From assembly GCA_030673645.1 (NCBI GenBank), contig DAOVIO010000027.1, positions 1-31,309 on the forward strand: a DNA stretch of 31,309 bases, written 5' to 3'. This document shows positions 6,938-15,500 of the stretch, one piece after another. A program made the position numbers and the translations under genes. This DNA comes from JAGLSB01 sp023135955 (GTDB lineage: Bacteria > Bacteroidota > Bacteroidia > Bacteroidales > GCA-2748055). The notes below the pieces were generated by a model that saw only the letters and a program-made list of their open reading frames with translations, searched no databases and was not told the origin of the DNA. Within the stretch, counting starts at the first letter, position 1, and each line of letters starts with the position of its first letter.

Positions 6938-8101
6938 ATGATTTGTTTTACGAAAAAGAATTCACTCTTTAAGTATGCAGTCTTATTTCTCTTTATCGGA
7001 CTGGTTTGGATCCCTTCTAAGTACTCAAGTTTGGCTGCACAAGAGCGCCAGACTATTGCCATTTTGTATTTTGATACGAATGATAATCCCTACGACTCTA
7101 AAACACTAGGGAACATGATGAGGATTGAAGTTGAAAAAACGCAATTATATTCTATAATTGATAAGTACGACATGTTTGATTTGCTTTCCCAGAAGGAACT
7201 TGACATTGAAAACTGTTTTGGACGGAATTGTTTGGTCGAAGCCGGTAAAATACTTGGTGTTGACAAGATGCTCACCGGTAGCGTTGAAAAATTTGGCGGT
7301 AAAATTGTATTCACTATCAGGTTAATCGATGTAAATCTCGGTATAATTGAGAAATCAGTTGTCATGGAATACATTGATGAGGATATGCTTATTTCCAGAA
7401 TGGCAAAAGTTTCCTTAAATGAATTGTTTGACATAGAGAATGATCAGGTAATTGTAGATCAGCTAACTGATATTGAGGAGCCATTAATTTCAACAACTAA
7501 ATCTATGAAACTAAATGGTCCAAGAATGGGTATAGCATACCTTACAGGCGACCTGGGAGAAATAATAATGCGAAAAGAGAATAAGGGAGGTTATGATGGA
7601 TATCCTGTAATTAGTCAGTTTGGCTATCAGTATGAAATACAGTATCTCAGTGCTGGCGATTTTCAAGCCTTGGTCGAATTTATTGGAATGCTTTCGGGAC
7701 TGGAACAAAAGATATTTATTCCTAGCGTAGTTGTAATGAATGGATTCCGGTTGAATGATTCCGGATGGGAAATTGCCTTCGGGCCTTCATTTAAAGCAAG
7801 TAAAATAGGAGTTGGCTTTTATGATACTGATGGAATCATGGGAGGAGCAGTAGGTGAATGGTATCTCGATTATGAATGGTATGAACTTAATTCAGAAGGG
7901 TTACATCCTTATATGAATAGACTTGTAGAAAGAATGGATAGCAGAGGTGATGTTTCCATGGGAACCGGCTGGGTATGGGCATTAGGTAAAACGTTTAAGT
8001 CAGGTTATCTGAATATTCCAGTAAATATCTATGTGTCACCAAATAAGAATGGGTGGTATGCCGGACTTTCAGTTGGTTTTAATACAAGCATGGTGAGATA
8101 G
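6938..8101 (+). CDS. Secreted CsgG/LpoB-like protein, paralogue 1
   Basis: With the ATG at 6938 the protein has 387 residues and a signal peptide ending near SLAA-Q. The first half (about 35-140) reads TIAILYFDTND, then MRIEVEK, IIDKYDM, ENCFGRNCLVEAGKILGVDK and GSVEK...IRLIDV. This is the fold shared by CsgG/FlgO/LpoB-like proteins: a beta-strand ending in a short acidic motif, a two-cysteine loop with alanine-glycine helix, then GS and RLIDV strands. Cysteines are at about 93 and 98. The second half (from GPRMGIAYLTG) has alternating beta-type segments and ends in a likely beta-strand, suggesting an outer-membrane or periplasmic domain. An in-frame ATG at 6902 is less likely because it sits before the signal peptide. 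The function is unknown; a gene copy follows 152 bp downstream. Confidence 0.72.
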   Translation: MICFTKKNSLFKYAVLFLFIGLVWIPSKYSSLAAQERQTIAILYFDTNDNPYDSKTLGNMMRIEVEKTQLYSIIDKYDMFDLLSQKELDIENCFGRNCLVEAGKILGVDKMLTGSVEKFGGKIVFTIRLIDVNLGIIEKSVVMEYIDEDMLISRMAKVSLNELFDIENDQVIVDQLTDIEEPLISTTKSMKLNGPRMGIAYLTGDLGEIIMRKENKGGYDGYPVISQFGYQYEIQYLSAGDFQALVEFIGMLSGLEQKIFIPSVVVMNGFRLNDSGWEIAFGPSFKASKIGVGFYDTDGIMGGAVGEWYLDYEWYELNSEGLHPYMNRLVERMDSRGDVSMGTGWVWALGKTFKSGYLNIPVNIYVSPNKNGWYAGLSVGFNTSMVR

Positions 8102-8253
8102 TGAGTAATTTTAGATTGTATAGCCTTTGTATTTTTTTGGAAATATTTTTATAAAAAATGGAATTGTTTGGAAGTGTTATACATTATAATTAACAAATAG
8201 TTTAGGCTTATTATACTACTTAAATTAGCATCATAAAAAATAATTCAAAAATT

Positions 8254-9393
8254 ATGAGAAAATTAATTGTGCTCTTATTAATTGGACTTGTTTCCTTACA
8301 AGCTAATTACTCATATTTGACTGCACAGGATCGGGAGACCATTGCTATTTTATATTTTGACACTAATGATATTCCGTACGATGCTAAAACATTAGGGAAT
8401 ATGATTAGAATTGAGGTTGAAAAAATGCAATTATATACCATAATCGATAAATACGATATGTTTGATATGCTTTCCAAAAATGAACTAGATATAGAAAATT
8501 GTTTTGGGCGGAATTGTTTGGTTGAAGCAGGAAAGATTCTCGGGGTTGATAAAATACTAACTGGTAGTGTAGAAAAATTAGGAGAAAAAATAGTTTTTAC
8601 GGTGCGGTTAATTGATGTAAATCTGGAAATTATTGAAAAATCAAATGTTATGGAATACATTGATGAGGATTTGCTTATTTCCAGAATGAGTAAAATATCT
8701 TTAAATGAATTGTTTGGAATAGAGAATGACAGAGTAATTGTTGATCAGCTCACAGATATAGAAGAACCATTAATCTCTACAACAAAATCTATGAAACTTA
8801 ACGGACCAAGAATGGGGGTTGCATTTCTTACCGGTGAGCTGGGAGAGGTAATAACCAGGAATGAAAATAAAGGGGGTTATGACGGATATCCTATTCTGAG
8901 TCAGTTTGGTTATCAGTATGAAATTCAGTACCTCAGCGCTGGAGATTTCCAGGCTTTAATTGAATTTGTAGGGATATTAACAGGACTTGAACAAAGAATG
9001 TTTATTCCAAATGTTGTGGTAATGAATGGGTTCAGGTTGAATGATTCGGGATGGGAAATTGCTTTTGGGCCTTCATTCACAATTAGGAAAACAGAATATG
9101 GATTTTATGATACAGATAATCTAATGGCAGGAGCTGCCGGGGAATGGTACCTGGAATATGAGTGGGCTCCTATCGATCCAGTTACTTACCCTTCAAATCC
9201 ATATTATAATAAAATTGTTGAGAGAATGGACAGCAGGGGAGAAGTATCACTAAGTACCGGTTGGGTATGGGCCATTGGAAAAACATTTAAGTCGGGTTAT
9301 CTTAATATTCCTGTTAATATGTATGTATCACCTAATAAAGAGGGTTGGTATATGGGTCTTTCCGTCGGATTTAATACCAGCAGAAAAAGATAG
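8254..9393 (+). CDS. Secreted CsgG/LpoB-like protein, paralogue 2
   Basis: 379 residues, a close paralogue of the previous gene over the full length. It has the same TIAILYFDTND start of the mature part, the same ENCFGRNCLVEAGKILGVDK loop (cysteines 83 and 88) and a long identical block around residues 150-170 (QLTDIEEPLISTTKSMKLNG). The main differences are in the signal peptide and a short insertion near residue 310 (PIDPVTYPSNPYYNK against ELNSEGLHPYMNR). The signal peptide is short and clean (MRKLIVLLLIGLVSLQ, ending near LTA-Q). The second gene is not a pseudogene. Tandem duplication followed by divergence suggests either two partners of one complex or two substrate variants. The actual role cannot be read from the sequence. 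Confidence 0.74.
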   Translation: MRKLIVLLLIGLVSLQANYSYLTAQDRETIAILYFDTNDIPYDAKTLGNMIRIEVEKMQLYTIIDKYDMFDMLSKNELDIENCFGRNCLVEAGKILGVDKILTGSVEKLGEKIVFTVRLIDVNLEIIEKSNVMEYIDEDLLISRMSKISLNELFGIENDRVIVDQLTDIEEPLISTTKSMKLNGPRMGVAFLTGELGEVITRNENKGGYDGYPILSQFGYQYEIQYLSAGDFQALIEFVGILTGLEQRMFIPNVVVMNGFRLNDSGWEIAFGPSFTIRKTEYGFYDTDNLMAGAAGEWYLEYEWAPIDPVTYPSNPYYNKIVERMDSRGEVSLSTGWVWAIGKTFKSGYLNIPVNMYVSPNKEGWYMGLSVGFNTSRKR

Positions 9394-9398
9394 AAATA

Positions 9399-9445
9399 AT
9401 GGTTAATGTAGAGACGAGGCAAGCCTCGTCTCCACATTAAACCAT
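9399..9445. repeat. Palindromic hairpin element
   Basis: ATGGTTAATGTAGAGACGAGGC pairs with GCCTCGTCTCCACATTAAACCAT across a two-base loop, with one mismatch and one bulged base: about 21 base pairs. It begins six bases after the stop of the CsgG-like paralogue. It has no U-tract on either strand, so it is not a canonical terminator, though it could protect or end the mRNA. The GAGACGAGGC / GCCTCGTCTC core resembles dispersed palindromic repeats of the 'GTAGAGACG' type found between genes in several phyla. Confidence 0.8.
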
Positions 9446-9553
9446 GCCTCCTATCCATATTCACCAACATACTGCACCTCATTACAAAATCTCTAATATT
9501 ATATTATATATTTTTTGAAAAAATTGATATATTTAGGCATAAAATGATACTTT

Positions 9554-10675
9554 ATGGCTGAAAGAAGAATACTTGCATCAAATAGATTAATTCAAACTGA
9601 AGCCTGCTTTGAACCGGATGAGGAATTAGTTGCTCATCTTAATTCTACTATCCTTGGAACACCAGGAAGAATCCGTTACAAATTAACCAGTATAGAGAAT
9701 AAATTAGCTCATATGACCGAGTTGTATTTTGTTCTCCTTAGACGGAAAGATAAATTGCTAGGCTCCATTGGATTTCACAAACGAATAACATGTTTTGGAG
9801 ACTCAAACTATAAATCATGGTACATTAGGTATTTTTCTATTCATGCCCCCTTTAGAGCTAGACGACAAGAAAAGGAAAATGTCAGAGATCCTGAAAGAGG
9901 TTCAAGTATTATCAGAGATGCTACATCTCAATATATGATAGATCCTGGATTGTTAATGGCTGAGAATTATGATAAGTCTGAGAAGTCCCTGGTATACGGT
10001 TATATTGAGACTTTGAATTTTCGATCTATGAATTTTAGCGAGCAAGTGGGCTACGAAACCATCCGAAAATTAAAGACACTCATATTTACAAGATTAAAAC
10101 TTCGTCCCGGAATAAAATCTGAGAGAATTGAAAATTCCAGGATAGAAGATTTTAAAATTGTTTTAAAGGATTTTTATAAAGATCACAGTTTCTTTACAAC
10201 AGATAATATGTTCTTCAATGGGAACTATTTTGTGCATCTTGAAAATGGAGAAATTCAAGCCGGCCTTCAGGTTCATCCCGAAGCCTGGGAAGTGCTGGAG
10301 TTGAAAGGAAGAGTAAATACGTCCTTATTGAAAATATTACCGGTTTTACCTTATATCAAAGGTATTTTCAATCCAAATGATTTCCGGTTTCTTGCCATTG
10401 AAGGAATATATTTTAAGGAGGGTAAAGAAGCTCTGATTGAGCTATTGATTGAATCTGTATGCGCCCATTTCAAAACACATTTTGCTCTTTTCTGGATTGA
10501 TTCAAACTCCGAATTGTATGAATTATTAGATAGGTCTATTGATTTTGGTATAATAGGAAGATCATTTGATAGAGCTGAAGCAAATGTGAGAGTTCGATTC
10601 AATAATTATTCCGAAGAAGAAAAGAGAGAATTTTTTGATAATCCGTCCTATATGTCTGCTTATGATTCGGTTTAA
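9554..10675 (+). CDS. Cytosolic protein, unknown; possible GNAT-like acyltransferase
   Basis: 373 residues with no signal peptide or membrane segment. The segment at about 70-190 (YFVLLRRKDKLLGSIGFHKR ... YGYIETLNFRSMNFSEQVGY) has the order of elements of a GNAT N-acyltransferase: a strand with 'LLGSIGF', then an 'N..SM.F.E..GY' block like the last GNAT helix and strand. A second alpha/beta region follows (about 200-360), which may be a second degenerate GNAT fold. I do not recognise the exact family and cannot point to the acyl-CoA pyrophosphate loop. A TATATTTA -7-like box lies at 9528-9535. It is transcribed in the same direction as the CsgG-like pair, but a hairpin separates them. Confidence 0.55.
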   Translation: MAERRILASNRLIQTEACFEPDEELVAHLNSTILGTPGRIRYKLTSIENKLAHMTELYFVLLRRKDKLLGSIGFHKRITCFGDSNYKSWYIRYFSIHAPFRARRQEKENVRDPERGSSIIRDATSQYMIDPGLLMAENYDKSEKSLVYGYIETLNFRSMNFSEQVGYETIRKLKTLIFTRLKLRPGIKSERIENSRIEDFKIVLKDFYKDHSFFTTDNMFFNGNYFVHLENGEIQAGLQVHPEAWEVLELKGRVNTSLLKILPVLPYIKGIFNPNDFRFLAIEGIYFKEGKEALIELLIESVCAHFKTHFALFWIDSNSELYELLDRSIDFGIIGRSFDRAEANVRVRFNNYSEEEKREFFDNPSYMSAYDSV

Positions 10676-10733
10676 AGAGATATTAAGTAAAGATATGCTC
10701 GTTTATTGAGGGATGAAATGCATCAATGGTTTA

Positions 10734-10764
10734 TTTGATATAATACGAATTTAAATTATATTTA
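10734..10764 (+). promoter_or_regulatory. Bacteroidota-type promoter for the PHP phosphoesterase gene
   Basis: TTTG at 10734-10737 and TATATTTA at 10757-10764 are separated by 19 bases, a near-perfect fit to the Bacteroidota housekeeping promoter (TTTG, 19-21 bases, TAnnTTTG; one mismatch at the last base). The expected transcript start is near 10771, 38 bases before the ATG. Confidence 0.65.
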
Positions 10765-10808
10765 GTGAAATTATTTTTTCTGAAGCCTTAAATAAATAAT
10801 CTATAATT

Positions 10809-11855
10809 ATGAAAAGAATTGCCATTCTGTTACTAGCTCTGCTATTAGTTCAGAGCAGTTTTACTCAAAGTCAAAACCGTGATCCACTTAATGTCCCAGA
10901 TATTCAGGACTTTATTTCTTTGAAATGCGATTTTCATATGCATACTGTTTTCTCTGATGGTAGTGTATGGCCTGATGTTAGAGTTAAAGAGGCTTTTTTT
11001 GAAGGTCTGGATGCTATATCTATTACAGACCATGTTGAATATCAGCCGCATAAGAAGGATGTCCCAACAAATCATAACCGGCCTTATGAATTAGCAAAAA
11101 GTGCCGCAGCTAATTTAGGTATCATTTTAATACCGGGAACAGAAATTACTCGCAGTATGCCTCCAGGACATCTTAATGCAATTTTTATTGAAGATACTAA
11201 TCCTATTGATACTGAAGATTATACCGACGCTTTAAATGTAGCAAAAGATCAGGGTTCATTTATATTTTGGAATCATCCGGGTTGGGTTCGACAAGCTAAG
11301 GATGGAATTAAGTGGTACGATGAGCATACCGAACTCTTAAATTCAGGAATCATACATGGGATTGAAATTGTAAATTCCAATAATTATTATCCTGAGGCTT
11401 TTGAATGGTGTCTTGAAAAGAATCTGACGATCATTTCAAATTCTGATATGCATGGCAGTATAGCTTCCTTACATGAAAAATTTGAAGTAGAGCACAGACC
11501 TATGACAATTGTTTTTGCAAAAGAAAGATCATCTGCCGGAATTAAGGAAGCGCTTTTTGCCGGACGTACAGTAGCCTGGTATGGTAAAAAAGTAATTGGA
11601 AAGGAAACATTTCTTAAAAGCCTTGCTGTAGAGTCGCTCGAGCTAGAAGCAGCCCACTATAAAAATGATAAATCTGAATATAGAAAATTGGTTAATCATA
11701 GCGCCTTTCATTTCTATTTAACGTTAAACGGGAAAGATCTGCATTTAAAACCGGGAAGCGAAATGATTATTACAGGAAGTATCGAGGATCAGGATTATCA
11801 GTTTGCAATAAAGAATTTTATCACCGAAAATGGTGAATTAAAGGTTCAGCTTTAA
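10809..11855 (+). CDS. Secreted PHP-domain phosphoesterase (Sb-PDE-like)
   Basis: 348 residues with a signal peptide (1-19, ending SFT-Q). The PHP metal-binding set is present: HMH at 43-45, D50, TDH at 73-75, E112, H121, NHP at 155-157 and SDMHG at 212-216. These residues bind two or three divalent metals and hydrolyse phosphoesters. The last 80 residues form a beta-rich extension, as in the family that Bacteroidota annotations call Sb-PDE phosphodiesterase. The export signal suggests it works in the periplasm, on an extracellular phosphoester that the sequence does not reveal. It stands alone, with its own promoter, and converges on gcvH with only 46 bases between the two stops. Confidence 0.82.
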   Translation: MKRIAILLLALLLVQSSFTQSQNRDPLNVPDIQDFISLKCDFHMHTVFSDGSVWPDVRVKEAFFEGLDAISITDHVEYQPHKKDVPTNHNRPYELAKSAAANLGIILIPGTEITRSMPPGHLNAIFIEDTNPIDTEDYTDALNVAKDQGSFIFWNHPGWVRQAKDGIKWYDEHTELLNSGIIHGIEIVNSNNYYPEAFEWCLEKNLTIISNSDMHGSIASLHEKFEVEHRPMTIVFAKERSSAGIKEALFAGRTVAWYGKKVIGKETFLKSLAVESLELEAAHYKNDKSEYRKLVNHSAFHFYLTLNGKDLHLKPGSEMIITGSIEDQDYQFAIKNFITENGELKVQL

Positions 11856-11901
11856 GGATAAGAATTTCTAAGAACCTTTAGTTCGGGAATAAAATCCTTT
11901 G

Positions 11902-12279
11902 TTATCCTACTATGGCTTTATAATCCTTTGCAGAAAGTAAACCGCTTAGATCATCTGTATTATCCATTTTAATTTTGATGATCCAACCATCATTGTAAGG
12001 ATCTTTATTTACCACTTCAGGAGTATCCTCCAATACAGGATTAACTTCAAGAACTTCACCACAAACTGGCATGAAAAGATCTGAAACTGTTTTTACAGCT
12101 TCTACTGATCCAAATGTATCACCTGTTCCAAGCGATTCTCCTTCAGTCTCAATTTCAATAAAAACGATATCTCCCAACTCGGAAACTGCAAATTCTGTAA
12201 TGCCAATAGTAGCAGTGTCACCCTCTATTTTTAACCATTCATGGTCTTTGGTGTACTTAAGATTTTCAGGAAAGTTCAT
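11902..12279 (-). CDS. gcvH: Glycine cleavage system H protein
   Basis: 125 residues, the usual length. The lipoylation site is in GSVEAVKTVSDLFMP with the lysine at 63, and the N-terminal KYTKDHEW and the GDIVFIEI strands are typical. The lipoyl arm carries the aminomethyl intermediate between the P, T and L proteins in glycine cleavage. No other gcv gene is in the window. It lies downstream of sprA on the same strand, an arrangement I recall from other Bacteroidota, but 251 bp with a repeat element separate the two, so it may have its own promoter. Confidence 0.97.
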   Translation of the reverse strand: MNFPENLKYTKDHEWLKIEGDTATIGITEFAVSELGDIVFIEIETEGESLGTGDTFGSVEAVKTVSDLFMPVCGEVLEVNPVLEDTPEVVNKDPYNDGWIIKIKMDNTDDLSGLLSAKDYKAIVG

Positions 12280-12405
12280 AACAGATATTTTTTAATTTAT
12301 TTGTTTGATCAAAGTTAATATTTTCATTTATAAAATTCAGCACATAATATGTCTAAAATTTCACATGTTTTGAACATAATTGAAAGCGAACTTTTGACCT
12401 AGCTC

Positions 12406-12520
12406 CAACCTCTCCCCTAAATGGGAAAGGCAAGATTTAAAGATGACATCTTTCAGGAGTGACTGACAAATTCCCTCCCTTTTAGGGGAGTCCTGATAGC
12501 TATCAGGAAGGGAGAGGTTT
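12406..12520. repeat. Compound palindromic repeat element between sprA and gcvH
   Basis: The outer arm AACCTCTCCCCTAA (12407-12420) is complementary to TTAGGGGAG...AGAGGTTT on the right (12482-12520). The right arm is split by TCCTGATAGCTATCAGGA, a perfect 18-bp palindrome at 12491-12508. A third palindrome, AAAGATG-A-CATCTTT, lies in the middle (12439-12453). The nested layout suggests a non-autonomous palindromic repeat into which a second one inserted. No gene is seen in 12280-12530. Confidence 0.75.
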
Positions 12521-12530
12521 GAAATAACTT

Positions 12531-15500
12531 CTACTGCGAAAGAGTAAATCGTACGCTAAATCCAATATTGGTATTTGAAGTAGGGTAGGAGAGTGAAACA
12601 GAAGGTGTATTTATTCTCTGATCAAAAAAGAATCTTAAATTGAATCGGTCGCTCAACACATAATCCATAGTTGTCTTAATGGTAACAATCCTTTGTCCTG
12701 CAGTAATCTGGTCCGAATCTTCACTTAATTTACGAATTACTGTCCGATTATCACGCACAGAAAAGTCAGCCCTGACATTCAAGTCACTTTCATACTCCTG
12801 ACCGTTTAGAATTATTCTAACCTGATTGAATCTGTATCCTGCTCCTACAATTATTTCTTTAGAATTTATTTCGTTAATCTGGCTGTTCGATGTACTGAGG
12901 GCTAAGGTCCGTGAGCGTTTAAATTCTATTCTGGAAGTAAGACTGTTTTTCCAATCCATGTTCATATTGAAAAGAGGACTGAATTGCTCATTGATACTTA
13001 CAGATGATGCATCATAAAGTGGAACGAAGCTATTAGTTGTAGAATCGTATAGTCCATAAAGATCTGCAGGATTTGTAAAATATGATCCGACATTGTATGA
13101 CGAACGATAAGCATGATTAAAAGTAAGGCTGTTAAGATATTTCTTTACAAATTCTATTCTTGAAAGACCATCAAAAGTTACTCTCCAGTTTGGCATCATT
13201 TCTAATGCAGAAGGGAAAATATCGAGACTTAGTTTTGAAACGTCTTTTTGTCCATAAGCAGCAAGGAAAGATGTTATGAGAACTTCTTGTGAGTTGGGCC
13301 CAAAACCGTCCCAGTATCCCGTTTCCGGATTCTCCGTCAATCCTGCGCCAGGATTATCTTCATTATATTGCATTGCCAGACGCTCAGACATATCCTGGCG
13401 ATATACATTTTTCATCTGGTCGAAAGACTCAGATTGAAAGTCCAGGTCCTTGGAAAAAATCCTTTCGAAAGCAGTATTCCATGTAAGGTATGAAATTGAG
13501 AAATTCCCTGTGCTCATTTTACCTCTTTGATCTTCAGTAGGCAGGTTCCCATATTTGTCGGCAATATAGTATTCGCTCATATTCTCCGACTTCATCCGGT
13601 TAGCGGTTAGGTCAACCCTCAATCCTTTGAATGGTTCGAAAGTTGCACGAACATTGAATTTCTCATTTTCTGAAAGGAGAAATGGTGTGTTAATTAAAGA
13701 GTCTTTTGATAACCATCCATTTTGGAAAGCAGTATATGCAAAATCGCTATCATGTAAACCCATAATATACATAATGCCGGGTGCTGTAGTTCCCCTGAAA
13801 TTGCTTGTTCCCATATATTGAGTTTCAGGAAGATAGCCTGGTAAATTTGATCCGGTGCTGGAACTATATGTTAAGTTAACATTCTTCAAACCTGTTGCCA
13901 TTCTAACGGAATTATCAAGAATGAATATCAAAGGATTTTCACCTAATATTCGTGTTCCGGTAATTATAACTGTAGCTCCTCTGACTTCAGTTTCTGGTGT
14001 GATTTTAATACGGTTCTCACTTATGATCTCCACTGTAGAGTTTACTTCTTGTCCATCCCGGGTTAGAATCTGTACAGAGATATCTTCTGTTTTAAGCTTA
14101 TGAGTATATGCTCTTGGATAATCGGGGCGGAGAACCTGGTTTTCTCTTTCATATGTATAATCTCTTGTTCTTTGTTCTGATTGCGATTTACTGCCATTTG
14201 GACTGCGATATTTCTGTTCTAATTGTTTTAGGTATGGAAGCTTATTATAGAGGTTCGTAAGGTTCACCTGACCGTTTACCTGCTTAGTATTTGAATTACT
14301 GATATTGTTTCCAAGATTAATAGTTGGATCTCTTAGTATAGGTCCTGCATCCCAATTAAAGGTAGAATTATATCGTGTTGAAAGATTTATCCAGTTAAAA
14401 AGAGGAATTTTATTAAGGGGTACAGTATATGTAGCATTAATTTGATGAGAATAATTTGTAGTACGACCAAAGTCATAGAGTTCTTGCAAAATACTATCTC
14501 TTTTCAGTTGATAATCGTCCTCATTCTTGTACATTCGTCCTTCTGGTTCATCAATACGGGCGACGTTGGTAGCGGAATAATCTAATTTAAGAGATTTACT
14601 GAGGTCGAATTTTAAATCATAATATCTGTTCCAAAGGAAGTCTTTTTTGAACGTAGGTTCAATTTCTAACTGTGGATTACTTAGGTTACGAAGTTTCCTT
14701 TCACTATAAGCTCTGTTTAGGTCAGTTCTAAACGACATCCTTGAAGGTAAGTAGTAGAAGTTAAAGTCTTTAATAAGTCTAAAATATGGAGATCGTAAGA
14801 ATTTAACTTTTGCCAAAGGAGCAACATTCTTTGGTCTTGTATTATAATTGTAACCTAAAGCGCCCCTAATATTCCTTTGATTAAAATAATCTGTAGCGAT
14901 ATCCCTTCTGCTAATTTCATTATACGAATAACTTGCAGACCAGTTGGCAAGGTCATAGATTCTTGGTTTACCTCCTTGTTTAATAACTCTGACATTAGTA
15001 AGATTAATACTTTTTCTACTCGTGTAATCCTGGGCAATGCTTTTTATAGAGTCTTTTTCTGCTTCATTAGCAGCATTATCCAAAGCTGCTTTTAAAGGGA
15101 TGTCAGGATCAACAGGGTTGTATTCCGGATTAATTATAGATTCTGAGAATCCGGCATACATTGGAATGGTTACTCCGAGTTTCTCCGGGAAAAATTTACC
15201 AAGATTTAGATTTCCTGAAAGATCATATTGAATTACTTGTTCCTGGTCTCTTTCCTGAACTTTTTGGTCAATACTACCAAATCCGGGAGTACTTGTATTT
15301 CCTGCAAAAGTAATGGTTCCAATATCAGCAAGTTTTGTAGTTACTCTACCATTGGCTGCCCATCCGCTTTTCTCGTTAAAATCCGATAATCTTAACTCAT
15401 TTAGCCATACCTCTCCCGATTTTGGCATTCCATCATCTCCTTGTGGATCGTTTCCTGAATGCGGATTTCGCACGCCAATCATAATGGTTTTAATGTTTGC

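Noticed and set aside
9399..9445. Intrinsic terminator for the CsgG-like genes
   Set aside because: The stem is strong but no U-tract follows on either strand; recorded as a palindromic repeat instead.
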